From contig BAABNI010000005.1 of assembly GCA_040365065.1 (NCBI GenBank), positions 124,001 through 188,000 on the forward strand: a stretch of 64,000 nt of DNA, in the 5' to 3' direction. The translations under genes and the position numbers were made by a program. The number at the start of each line of letters is the position of its first letter. Position 1 is the stretch's first letter. This stretch comes from Pelagadaptatus aseana (GTDB lineage: Bacteria > Pseudomonadota > Gammaproteobacteria > Pseudomonadales > Cellvibrionaceae). The notes beneath the pieces were generated by a model. The model searched no databases, was not told the origin of the DNA, and was given only the letters and a program-made list of their open reading frames with translations. Below are positions 9,182-17,210 of this stretch, piece after piece.

Positions 9182-9766
9182 GTGAGCGGATCAAAGTTGA
9201 TTGAAAAAAGCGAAATGGGAAAACACTCGGCCCGGGTCAAGCCGGGTATGGCGCTGATTATTGGCCTGGTGGGCATGGTTATTGGTGGCCTGATCACATT
9301 TAATCAGGTGGCCAGTCATAAGCCGGCACAAATGCAGACGGTGGGTGAAACCGCCGTGATTGCCTTGCCTGACGTTGGGCTCAGCTATCTGTCGAGAATT
9401 GATACTGGTGCCCGGGTGACCTCATTGCATGTAGTTGACTATGAAATCAGCGGTGAACCCCTACAGGAAGGCGAGCGAAAATCGGAGCATATCGGCCGCA
9501 ATATTCGTTTTGTGACCGTCAATGAATACAACCAGTCGGCCTCCTATGAGACCAAGGTGCTGGATGTTTCCAGTGTCAGAAATGCTCAGGGCACGGAAGA
9601 TCGCTATGTGGTGGAGCTGGCTCTGGAATGGCAGGGGGTCACCAAGAAAGTGAAGGTAAACCTTCGCGACCGCTCGGCAATGAGCTATAAACTTCTAATT
9701 GGCCGCAATTGGCTGGACGGTGATTTTGTAGTGGATGTATCGCAATCAGAGGGAGTGATTCAATGA
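9182..9766 (+). CDS. Membrane-anchored retropepsin-like aspartic protease (RimB/PF05618 family)
   Basis: Predicted aspartic protease of the group once labelled ATP-dependent zinc protease (COG4067, PF05618), 194 residues. A single N-terminal membrane helix lies at about 22-41, with the catalytic domain outside it. The active-site motif DTGA is at 74-77, followed by TSLH, and the domain ends with LIGRNWLDGDFVVDVS, the second half of the retropepsin-like fold. The GTG at 9182 is chosen because a perfect AGGAGG lies 6 bases upstream; longer in-frame starts lack this. The stop overlaps the next gene by 4 bases (ATGA). It is the first gene of a four-gene operon with a second protease, a transglutaminase-like 7TM protein and an ATP-grasp ligase. 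Confidence 0.85.
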   Translation: MSGSKLIEKSEMGKHSARVKPGMALIIGLVGMVIGGLITFNQVASHKPAQMQTVGETAVIALPDVGLSYLSRIDTGARVTSLHVVDYEISGEPLQEGERKSEHIGRNIRFVTVNEYNQSASYETKVLDVSSVRNAQGTEDRYVVELALEWQGVTKKVKVNLRDRSAMSYKLLIGRNWLDGDFVVDVSQSEGVIQ

Positions 9767-10428
9767 GTACGACGGTAAGTGTCTGGGGTAAAAGATTGGC
9801 CATTAGTGGTCTGCTGTTGGTTTTGACAGCTTGCGGGACTTTTTCCGGTAAGCCTGATGAGCCGGCAGAGGTCGCTGAAACGCCTGAGATTCAGGAGCCG
9901 TCGGAACTGTGTGCACCTGCGATAGAGCCGGTTGAGCCGGTGGCACCGAAAATGGTGATCATTCAGACCCAGTGCCCGCCGGTGGATGGTCGCAATGTGA
10001 TTGGTGAGGTGGAGTGGGTCAGTGTGATGCCCGAAGGATTGCGACAGAAGGCCCGCATCGATACCGGCGCTCAGACTACCTCGATTGGCGTGATTGCCAC
10101 CCAGCGATTTGAACGTGACGGCAAGCCCTGGGTTTCTTTTGCGGTAAAAGACCGCGAGACCGGCAAGATGATTGAAATGAAGCGGCCTCTGGTGCGCATT
10201 GCCAAAATCAAGCGCCATAACGCCGAGCCACTGGAGCGGTTGGTGGTCAGCCTGGATCTCACCATGGGCGATATTGCTCAGACTGCCGAAGTGACTCTGG
10301 CAGACCGTGAGCAGTTTGAATTTCCCGTGCTGATCGGGCGCAACTTCCTCGATGGCGCTGCCGTGGTGGACGTCAGTAAAAAGTTTTTGAAACTCAAAGC
10401 GCCAGTCGTATCCGGTTCGGCTCAGTAA
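9763..10428 (+). CDS. Lipoprotein retropepsin-like aspartic protease, paralogue of the upstream gene
   Basis: A second member of the same protease family, 221 residues, but anchored differently. It has a lipoprotein signal with lipobox LTAC (Cys24), followed by a Pro/Glu-rich linker to about residue 70, then the protease domain with DTGA at 100-103 and a C-terminal LIGRNFLDGAAVVDVS. Position +2 after the lipid Cys is Gly, so outer-membrane sorting by the Lol pathway is expected if the usual rule holds. Cys50 and Cys71 lie in or after the linker and could form a disulphide. Translation is coupled to the preceding gene by an ATGA overlap. Two protease paralogues in tandem, one in the inner membrane and one a lipoprotein, suggest action on the same substrate in two places. 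Confidence 0.85.
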   Translation: MSTTVSVWGKRLAISGLLLVLTACGTFSGKPDEPAEVAETPEIQEPSELCAPAIEPVEPVAPKMVIIQTQCPPVDGRNVIGEVEWVSVMPEGLRQKARIDTGAQTTSIGVIATQRFERDGKPWVSFAVKDRETGKMIEMKRPLVRIAKIKRHNAEPLERLVVSLDLTMGDIAQTAEVTLADREQFEFPVLIGRNFLDGAAVVDVSKKFLKLKAPVVSGSAQ

Positions 10429-10450
10429 TTCAAATTCAAGGAGAGAAACG

Positions 10451-11968
10451 TTGAATTCACGTAAACAAATAACCTATCTGGTGTTGCTGCTGGTTGGTCT
10501 TGGTGTCAGTGCCGTGGTCTACAAGCACAAGGTGCTGGGTTTTCCGCTGCTGGCAAACCAGACCGAAACCGTTTGGGATCTGGAGGCCAAATTACAGTTT
10601 GAAGCCGATGGCGGCCCGGTGTCGGTCAAGGTCAATTTACCCGACCCTAATCCGGCGCGAAAAATTTCGTTTTCCAAGAATGTGTCCCCCGGCTTTGACT
10701 ACAAAGAAATAGAAGAGGACGGTGCCCGCTACGGTTTCTGGAGCAGTGAGGATGCCGAGGGGCCGCAAACCCTGTATCTGCGCGTGCAAACCTATTTTGT
10801 AGATGAGCCGCAGATCACCGGTGATGTGCCGACCTTGGAACAGCCGGATTTTGTGGGCGTTCAGGCTGAAGCGGCCAATCGCTATGTGGAAAACCTGCAG
10901 CAGCAAACCCTGGATTTGGATGGCCAGGTTAAACAGGTACTGGCAGACATCAACAGCCGGGCCAATGACAATATGGCGGTGCTGTTACAGGATCGTGGCG
11001 AACGCTCGGAGCAGATGGCACTGGCGGTTTCCTTGCTGGCTATGCAGGACATTCCAGCCCGCATGGGGCGCGGTATTTTTCTGGCGGACAAGAAGCGCAA
11101 ACAGTCTGCGGTATTCTTTCTTGAAGTGTTTGATGATAAACAGTGGCTGCTGTTTGACCCGCGTGAGGAAGAGCAGATTTCCTGGCAGCAGGTGATCATT
11201 ATGCAACACTCCACCGAGCCGTTGATCGAAGTTTACGGTGGTTCAGATTCGGAGTTCTCTTTTTCCAGTCTGAAACAGCAGCGTCCAACGTTTAAGGCCG
11301 CCGTGGATTCTGCGGCACAGGACAGCAGCCTGTTTGTCGACTTCTCCATCTACAGTCTGCCGTTGGCTGAACAGAACGATTTTAAATTGCTGCTGCTGAT
11401 TCCTCTGGGGGCTCTGGTGGTTGTGGTATTGCGCAATCTGGTGGGAATCCGGACTTCCGGAACCTTTATGCCAATCCTGATTGCCATGGTGTTTTTGCAA
11501 ACCAGCCTGCTGGCCGGTTTGGCGCTGTTTGTGATTGTAGTCGGCGTCGGGCTGATCATGCGCTCCTATATGAGCAATCTCAATTTGCTGTTGGTGCCCA
11601 GGATTGCCTCGGTGCTGGTGTTTGTCATTATTATCTATGCGGCCATTGGTGTGACCAGCCATAAACTGGGCATTGAGTGGGGCATGCAGGTGACGTTCTT
11701 CCCGATGATTATTCTGTCGTGGACTATCGAGCGGATGTCGATTCTGTGGGACGAAGAGGGCGGTAAAGAGGTAATGATTCAGTGTGGCGGCAGCCTGCTG
11801 ACCGCGGTGCTGGCCTATCTGGTGATGAGTAATGAGGTGATTGCCGATACCGTATTCCTCTACCCTGAAATGCTGCTCATCCTGCTGGCCGTGATCATCG
11901 CCATTGGTAGCTACAGCGGTTACCGGCTGTCGGATTTGCGCCGCTTTGAGCCCATGCAGAAGCTGTAA
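10451..11968 (+). CDS. Inactive transglutaminase-like domain fused to a 7TM membrane module
   Basis: A 505-residue protein with an N-terminal membrane helix (about 7-24), an extracytoplasmic transglutaminase-like domain (roughly 150-290) and a C-terminal block of about seven helices (310-495). This matches the PF14400/PF14402 architecture. In the transglutaminase-like part the catalytic Cys position (around GERSEQMALAVSLL) has no Cys, and the His strand reads AVFFLEVF with no His. The Asp strand (WLLFDPR) survives. It is therefore a binding rather than catalytic domain, as known for the family. The TTG start at 10451 has an AAGGAG 7 bases upstream; no other nearby start fits as well. It lies 22 bases after the lipoprotein protease and 20 before the ATP-grasp gene. 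Confidence 0.85.
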   Translation: MNSRKQITYLVLLLVGLGVSAVVYKHKVLGFPLLANQTETVWDLEAKLQFEADGGPVSVKVNLPDPNPARKISFSKNVSPGFDYKEIEEDGARYGFWSSEDAEGPQTLYLRVQTYFVDEPQITGDVPTLEQPDFVGVQAEAANRYVENLQQQTLDLDGQVKQVLADINSRANDNMAVLLQDRGERSEQMALAVSLLAMQDIPARMGRGIFLADKKRKQSAVFFLEVFDDKQWLLFDPREEEQISWQQVIIMQHSTEPLIEVYGGSDSEFSFSSLKQQRPTFKAAVDSAAQDSSLFVDFSIYSLPLAEQNDFKLLLLIPLGALVVVVLRNLVGIRTSGTFMPILIAMVFLQTSLLAGLALFVIVVGVGLIMRSYMSNLNLLLVPRIASVLVFVIIIYAAIGVTSHKLGIEWGMQVTFFPMIILSWTIERMSILWDEEGGKEVMIQCGGSLLTAVLAYLVMSNEVIADTVFLYPEMLLILLAVIIAIGSYSGYRLSDLRRFEPMQKL

Positions 11969-11988
11969 GGGAGGTTAACAGAAACATT

Positions 11989-12945
11989 ATGTTTGGATTA
12001 GCCAGCCCCAAAAAACTTCGCGAACTGGGCATCGTCGGTATGAATAAGCGCAACGTGAAGTACATTGCGCAGAATAATCCCCGTCATCTCTATCCGTTGG
12101 TGGATGACAAACTGAAAACCAAAGAGCTGTGTCGTCAGCACAATCTGGCCATGCCCAAATTGCTGGGGGTGTGTAAGGTCCAGAGCAATGTTAATGAACT
12201 CGAAGGGTTTCTCGCAGATATTCCGCAGTTTGTCATCAAACCGGCCAAAGGCAGTGGTGGCAAAGGCATTCTGGTGATTACCGGGCGCGATGGCGAAGAT
12301 TTTCTCAAGCCCAGTGGGGCCAAGGTCACGCTATCGGAAGTCAAGCGCCACGTATCCAATACCCTCAGCGGTCTTTACAGTCTGGGTGGTAAACCGGATG
12401 TTGCTGTAATTGAAGATCTGGTGGTGTTTACCGACGACTTCGACGGTTTCAGTTTTGAAGGTGTACCCGATATTCGGGTGATTATCTACAAGGGTTATCC
12501 GGTGATGGCCATGACCCGACTGTCAACCCACGCCTCCGATGGCAAGGCCAATTTGCATCAGGGTGCCGTGGGGGTCGGGATCGATATTGCCACCGGTCAC
12601 GCCTTGAATGCGGTGATGAATGCCCGGCCGATCGAGCAGCATCCCGATACCGGTAAGGCACTGAAAGAGTTGAAGGTGCCTCTTTGGCAAGAGTTGCTGA
12701 CCTTATCGGTACAGGGCTTTGATACCACCGGCCTTGGCTATATGGGGGCTGATATTGTGCTGGACAAAAATCTGGGGCCGCTGTTGCTGGAGCTCAATGC
12801 CCGCCCGGGGTTGGCGATTCAGGTGGCCAATGGTCGGGGTCTGGAGCCGAGGCTGGCGCTGGCTGAAGAGCAGTCCAGGCTGCACCCGGATCGCAGTGCA
12901 GAAGAGCGAGTCAGGTATTCGATGGAGGTGATTGCACCCCTGTAA
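11989..12945 (+). CDS. RimK-like ATP-grasp ligase (alpha-L-glutamate ligase-related, TIGR02291 type)
   Basis: Cytosolic ATP-grasp enzyme of 318 residues, expected to form an amide or peptide bond via an acyl-phosphate. ATP-grasp features are clear: FVIKPAKGSGGKGILVI near residue 81 (lysine and glycine-rich loop) and a C-terminal metal-binding LLLELNARPGLAIQ. It resembles the glutamate-ligase-related group rather than ribosomal-S6 RimK itself. A GGGAGG sequence precedes the ATG by about 12 bases. It is the last gene of the operon with two retropepsin-like proteases and the transglutaminase-like 7TM protein, an association described in comparative-genomics work on amidoligases. The ligated substrate is unknown. 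Its stop codon lies inside a perfect 11-bp hairpin. Confidence 0.88.
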   Translation: MFGLASPKKLRELGIVGMNKRNVKYIAQNNPRHLYPLVDDKLKTKELCRQHNLAMPKLLGVCKVQSNVNELEGFLADIPQFVIKPAKGSGGKGILVITGRDGEDFLKPSGAKVTLSEVKRHVSNTLSGLYSLGGKPDVAVIEDLVVFTDDFDGFSFEGVPDIRVIIYKGYPVMAMTRLSTHASDGKANLHQGAVGVGIDIATGHALNAVMNARPIEQHPDTGKALKELKVPLWQELLTLSVQGFDTTGLGYMGADIVLDKNLGPLLLELNARPGLAIQVANGRGLEPRLALAEEQSRLHPDRSAEERVRYSMEVIAPL

Positions 12946-12966
12946 GCGGTATCCAGCTTACAGGGG
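12937..12966. terminator. Perfect 11-bp hairpin at the end of the ATP-grasp operon
   Basis: CCCCTGTAAGC pairs with GCTTACAGGGG across an 8-base loop. The stop codon of the ligase gene is inside the left arm. There is no U-tract on either side, so it may stabilise or attenuate the converging transcripts of this operon and ychF (stop at 12995) rather than act as a standard terminator. Confidence 0.45.
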
Positions 12967-12994
12967 TACTTACAGCAGGGGATAAAGGGCGCGC

Positions 12995-14086
12995 TTAGAC
13001 GTTAAAGCGGAAGTGGATAACGTCGCCGTCAGCAACCACGTAGTCCTTGCCTTCCAGACGCCACTTGCCGGCATCCTTGGCGCCGGCTTCACCATTGTTC
13101 TCAACGTAGTCGTCGTAGCCAACCACTTCGGCGCGGATAAAACCTTTTTCAAAGTCGGTGTGGATTTTGCCGGCTGCCTGAGGTGCGGTGGCGCCCACAG
13201 GGATGGTCCAGGCGCGAACTTCTTTAACGCCGGCGGTGAAGTAGGTGTGCAGATTCAGCAATTCGTAGCCAGAGCGAATCACGCGATTCAGACCCGGCTC
13301 GTCCATACCCAGATCCGCCAGAAACTCGGTTTTCTCTTCATCATCCAGCTCGGCGATTTCCGCTTCCAACTTGTTGCAGATGGGCACTACCACGGCGTTT
13401 TCATTGGCAGCAATTGCGCGCACGGTGTCGAGATGCTCGTTGTCTTCAAAGCCGTCTTCATCGACGTTGGCGATGTACATGGTGGGCTTCAGCGTCAGCA
13501 GTGACAGCTCTTTCAAGGCTTTCAGTTCGTCGTCATTCAGCTCAAAGCTGCGCAGTGGCTGGGCTTCGTTCAGATGCGGCAGAATTTTTTCCATCAGGGC
13601 TTTCATCTTGATGGCGTGCTTGTCCTGTCCCTTGGCGGCTTTGGTAAAACGCTGCAGGGCTTTTTCACAGGTCTCCAGATCGGCCAGTGCCAATTCGGTA
13701 TTGATCACATCGATGTCCGCGGCAGGGTTGATCTTGCCCTCTACGTGCACCACATTGGCGTCATCAAAGCAGCGCACCACGTGGGCAATGGCATCGGTTT
13801 CACGAATGTTGGCCAAAAACTTATTGCCCAGACCTTCACCCTTGGAGGCACCGGCTACCAGACCGGCGATGTCGACAAATTCCATAGTGGTGGCAATGGT
13901 TTTTTCCGGTTTGACGATTTCAGCCAGCTTATCCTGACGGGGATCGGGCACGGGTACCACACCGGCGTTGGGCTCAATGGTACAGAAAGGGAAGTTCTCG
14001 GCACCGATGCCCGCTTGGGTCAGTGCGTTAAACAGGGTGGATTTGCCTACGTTTGGCAGGCCGACGATGCCGCAGTTAAAGCCCAT
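12995..14086 (-). CDS. ychF: Ribosome-binding ATPase YchF (Obg-like)
   Basis: P-loop protein of the Obg/YchF family, 363 residues, the normal length. The Walker A GLPNVGKS is at 9-16 and the G3 segment DIAGLV near 73. The base-specificity position reads NVDE rather than NKxD, which is the feature linked to ATP preference in this family. The C-terminal TGS domain is complete and ends FRFNV. In Pseudomonas and relatives ychF follows pth; here a TonB receptor and a peroxiredoxin gene separate the two. Very high confidence in the family; the physiological role (ribosome-associated stress signalling) is from the literature. Confidence 0.97.
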   Translation of the reverse strand: MGFNCGIVGLPNVGKSTLFNALTQAGIGAENFPFCTIEPNAGVVPVPDPRQDKLAEIVKPEKTIATTMEFVDIAGLVAGASKGEGLGNKFLANIRETDAIAHVVRCFDDANVVHVEGKINPAADIDVINTELALADLETCEKALQRFTKAAKGQDKHAIKMKALMEKILPHLNEAQPLRSFELNDDELKALKELSLLTLKPTMYIANVDEDGFEDNEHLDTVRAIAANENAVVVPICNKLEAEIAELDDEEKTEFLADLGMDEPGLNRVIRSGYELLNLHTYFTAGVKEVRAWTIPVGATAPQAAGKIHTDFEKGFIRAEVVGYDDYVENNGEAGAKDAGKWRLEGKDYVVADGDVIHFRFNV

Positions 14087-14195
14087 GGTGATTCTCGTAT
14101 TGGATTTTCAAAGGAGGCGATTTTACAGGGAAAGGGGCGTGAGCAAAACAGTAAAAAAGGGCCAGAGTACAAAGTGACTTAGGCCCTTCTTAATT

Positions 14196-14255
14196 GTTAC
14201 CCCGAACAAATGTGAGGGATCTTATGGAGATCCTTCGCTAATGCTCAGGATGACA
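14196..14255 (+). repeat. Palindromic repeat copy R1
   Basis: About 60 bases of imperfect dyad symmetry: a start close to GTTACCCCGAAC, a core GTGAGGGATCT...AGATCCTTCGC and an end CTCAGGATGACA. It is one of three related copies in the gaps of this gene cluster (also 17134-17192 and 18642-18703). This copy has a degenerate left end. It lies between ychF and the TonB receptor. Confidence 0.8.
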
Positions 14256-14264
14256 CTATTGGCG

Positions 14265-16856
14265 TTAGAAGTTATAGCGCGCATCCATACCCCAGGTCAG
14301 TGGTTCGGAAATGGTGGTCAGACCAATACCGAACTCACCGGCCGCATAACCACCGGGGACGCCGGTGTACTGGTTGTCCAGCAGGTTTTTACCCCACAGG
14401 GCCAGTTCGTACTTGTCATCATCGCTGTACCAGGCAATCCGGGCGTTGAGAATTTCCTTGTCATCACCAAAGTTCTCAATGCCGCTTTCCATGCCGACCT
14501 GATAGTTGTCTTCGTTTTGCAGGTCCTGCTCGTTGAAGATGTAATCCATGTGCACATGCAGCGAGCCCACCGGGATTTCCGGGGTCCAGTCCAGAGTCAG
14601 GGTGTAGGCATCCAGCGTTTCCCCTTTTTCTGTGGTGCCGCCCTGGGGATTGCCCTGAGCGTCGAAGTAGGATTCGGACGTGCTCTCACTGTCGCGCTGG
14701 GTGGTGATCAAGCCCAACATCAGGTTATCGGTTGGCAGCCAGTTAAGGCTCAGTTCCCAGCCGTCGAATGCATCGTCACTGCTGACAATCTGTGGCACAC
14801 CGGCGATACCGGGGTAGGTTGGGTCGTAAGAGGTGACCGAGCGCTGCTTGCCTTCCACTTCCATGTCGAAATAGCTCAACTGCATGCGTAACTTGCCGTC
14901 GAGCAGGTCACCCTTGATGCCGATTTCGATGTTCTCCACTTCCTCCGGATCGATGGAGTCGGTGGCGGTATCCAGATCCAGACTGTCAAAGCCGCCGGAT
15001 TTGTAACCGGTGGAGTAGCTGAGGAACGTCATTAATTCATCGGTCAGCTGGTATTGGGCGACGGCGCGACCGGTGGTTTTGCTCCATTTGTCGGAAGCGC
15101 TGACTTTGGTGTCGGTGACCACGGTGCTGCCCTGACTCAGAGGCGACAGGATGTTGGTGGCGTTTGGTACCACGGTGCCTACGGCGCCGGCACCGAGAAT
15201 GGCTTCACGCTCGGCATTCAGAATGGTGGCCTGAGGTGCCAGAGGGCTGAACCAACTAAAGTCTTTTTCATCTTCGCTATAGCGCAGGCCAAAGATCAGA
15301 TTGAGGCGATCGGTGATGGTAAAGTCGATGTCGCCGTAGATGCCCCAACTGGTGAAGTCGGCGGTATTATCCACTTGCTCATTCCAGAAGCCGCCTGCGG
15401 CGGAAGGGTGTGCCCAGGTGGCAGCCAGAACACTTTCATAGGGTGCGAGGCCTGCTCCCAGACCACCCGCGGCACCGATGATCTGTGCCAAAGCCGCCTG
15501 GTAATCCGCCGGGCTGCCGTCGGCGGGGCCCGCGTAAGCGGTGCCCGCTATCAGGGCGCCAACAAAATCGTTCCAGTCTGAGGTCGACCAAATACTATCG
15601 AGTTGGCCGTCACCGGGGATCAGTGCATTTAGGCCAGAATCGATCAGGAAACCATTGGCAACCTGTGTGGCCAGTGCGGCAGCGGTCTCGGTGGTTGTGA
15701 CAATGGTAGTGGTTTGGGTTTTGTCTTCGGTGGAGTAATTCATACCCCCGACAAAACTGATCCCATCGCCTTCGTAGTTGAATTGCAGTTCGGTGTAGAA
15801 GATCTCATTGGATTCAATGTTGTCAGTGTGCAGGTAGGCCGAGGTAATGCCAGTGCCGTCCTGATCGTCCAGATTGGTGGTGTCCAGATCGCGGTAATTG
15901 GCCCACCAGCTCATCGCCCAGTTGTCATTGAGTTCGTGGTTGAGTTTGAATCCGACGGAGTACATGTCGCGGGTTTCTTCTGAGCCCACCACATCATTAC
16001 TGGCATCGTCTGAAAACGGGTCAGCTACCCAGGTGTCGGTGGCGTAAACATAGCCGTTACTGGATTGCGCGCCATTGTCGGTCTTGTCGTAATCGGCGCT
16101 GACAGTCAGGTCTGTTACATCGGAAATGTTCCACAATACGGCCACCCGGGCAGTGATGTTGTCCTGGGTGTCGAGCTCTTCACCGACCGCTGAACCGTTG
16201 TCCAGATAACTGTCGCGCTGGTTGGTCAGCAAATTGACCCGCAGAGCGACATCCTCGGACAGCACTGTGTTGAACATACCTTCCCAGCGCATAAAGTCGT
16301 AGTTGCCGGCTTTCAGTTTGATAAAGCCTTCATCGCCTTCCAGACTTGGGCCATTGGGTACCATGTTAACGCTGCCGACTGCGGCATTTTTACCCGACAA
16401 GGTGCCCTGCGGACCTTTCAGGACTTCCACTCGCGCCATATCGGAAAAGGCAATGGTGGTTGCGGTGCTGGGGATGTAGACGCCGTCAAAGAAGGTGGCC
16501 ACTGAAGGGTCGCCGCCGGAGCTGATATTGGAGCTGCTGACGCCACGAATCGATAGGGTGGACTGGGTGGCACCACCGCTGACCTCAAATCCCGGTACAT
16601 AGTCATCCATGTCTTCCAGTACCAGAGCGCCGGTATTTTCCATATTCTGGGTGGAGAAGGTGTCTACGGCGATGGGCACATCCATCGAGTTCTGTTCACG
16701 CTTCTGGGCGGTTACCACCACTTCTTCCAGAGTCAGGCTGTGCCCGGATGATTGTGCCAGAGTCACCTGACTGGTTGCCATAGCGATGGCCATGGCCAGT
16801 GGCAGGCGTCCCAGAGTTTGGAGAAAGGGCGTCTTGCCCTGTCTTGGGTTGTTCAT
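14265..16856 (-). CDS. TonB-dependent receptor (863 aa)
   Basis: Outer-membrane, TonB-gated transporter. The signal peptide ends near residue 34 (TSQVTLAQS), followed by a TonB-box-like LEEVVVTAQKR. The plug domain shows the usual VEVLKGPQGTLSGKNAAVGSVN stretch, here given as its key parts VLKGPQGTL and AVGSVN. The barrel ends in an aromatic residue (ARYNF), as required for assembly by Bam. Residues about 385-500 form an unusually Ala/Gly-rich insertion, probably an extracellular loop. It resembles the receptors abundant in marine gammaproteobacteria and sphingomonads, whose substrates are mostly unknown. It stands alone, flanked by oppositely oriented repeat copies R1 and R2, and interrupts the usual ychF-pth order, suggesting later insertion. 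Confidence 0.92.
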   Translation of the reverse strand: MNNPRQGKTPFLQTLGRLPLAMAIAMATSQVTLAQSSGHSLTLEEVVVTAQKREQNSMDVPIAVDTFSTQNMENTGALVLEDMDDYVPGFEVSGGATQSTLSIRGVSSSNISSGGDPSVATFFDGVYIPSTATTIAFSDMARVEVLKGPQGTLSGKNAAVGSVNMVPNGPSLEGDEGFIKLKAGNYDFMRWEGMFNTVLSEDVALRVNLLTNQRDSYLDNGSAVGEELDTQDNITARVAVLWNISDVTDLTVSADYDKTDNGAQSSNGYVYATDTWVADPFSDDASNDVVGSEETRDMYSVGFKLNHELNDNWAMSWWANYRDLDTTNLDDQDGTGITSAYLHTDNIESNEIFYTELQFNYEGDGISFVGGMNYSTEDKTQTTTIVTTTETAAALATQVANGFLIDSGLNALIPGDGQLDSIWSTSDWNDFVGALIAGTAYAGPADGSPADYQAALAQIIGAAGGLGAGLAPYESVLAATWAHPSAAGGFWNEQVDNTADFTSWGIYGDIDFTITDRLNLIFGLRYSEDEKDFSWFSPLAPQATILNAEREAILGAGAVGTVVPNATNILSPLSQGSTVVTDTKVSASDKWSKTTGRAVAQYQLTDELMTFLSYSTGYKSGGFDSLDLDTATDSIDPEEVENIEIGIKGDLLDGKLRMQLSYFDMEVEGKQRSVTSYDPTYPGIAGVPQIVSSDDAFDGWELSLNWLPTDNLMLGLITTQRDSESTSESYFDAQGNPQGGTTEKGETLDAYTLTLDWTPEIPVGSLHVHMDYIFNEQDLQNEDNYQVGMESGIENFGDDKEILNARIAWYSDDDKYELALWGKNLLDNQYTGVPGGYAAGEFGIGLTTISEPLTWGMDARYNF

Positions 16857-17007
16857 GGAGTCTTCCTCTCAATTATTGTTTTCAGGCCGACACGATGGGT
16901 TGTTGTTTTATTTTCGTGATGACCAGGAATAACCGGTTATTGTTGTAAATGAGGTTTTCCTGAGGCTATTTTTGAGGGAGAGGGGTGGCAAATCTTACTG
17001 ATTTTAG

Positions 17008-17046
17008 AAATTCGTCAGCAGTTTCATTGGGGGTTATGACGAATTT
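17008..17046. promoter_or_regulatory. Inverted repeat upstream of the TonB receptor
   Basis: AAATTCGTC at 17008-17016 and its exact complement GACGAATTT at 17038-17046, 21 bases apart. A third AATTCGT half-like site follows at 17051. It lies 150-190 bases upstream of the receptor start on the minus strand. It may be an operator, but could also be a simple mRNA or DNA hairpin. Confidence 0.3.
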
Positions 17047-17090
17047 AAACAATTCGTTAGGTGGCTGGATGGTCACAAACTGAAGGTCAC

Positions 17091-17125
17091 AAAAAAGGCC
17101 GAAGCAGCGTTGCTGTTTCGGCCTT
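17091..17125 (-). terminator. Rho-independent terminator after the peroxiredoxin gene
   Basis: A 13-bp stem (17095-17107 with 17113-17125, one wobble pair, 5-base loop) followed on the minus strand by six T. It terminates leftward transcription from the peroxiredoxin-glutaredoxin gene. Confidence 0.88.
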
Positions 17126-17133
17126 GGTCGATT

Positions 17134-17192
17134 GTCATTCTGAGCGAATGCGAAGAATCTCCAAGAGATCCCTCACATGCGCTCGGGATGAC
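17134..17192 (-). repeat. Palindromic repeat copy R2
   Basis: A 59-base copy of the same palindromic family as R1 and R3, in the opposite orientation. It starts GTCATTCTGAGCG and ends GCTCGGGATGAC, so the terminal GTCAT.C/G.ATGAC symmetry is kept. It lies between the terminator and the stop codon of the peroxiredoxin gene. Confidence 0.8.
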
Positions 17193-17210
17193 GACTGCAA
17201 CTTCAAGCCA

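Larger units (their letters stand above)
16857..17210. other. Intergenic region: receptor promoter area, inverted repeat, terminator, repeat R2
   Basis: No gene is seen in these 354 bases. From left to right they hold the presumed promoter area of the TonB receptor (minus strand), an inverted repeat AAATTCGTC/GACGAATTT at 17008-17046, the terminator of the peroxiredoxin gene at 17091-17125, and repeat copy R2 at 17134-17192. Confidence 0.6.
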
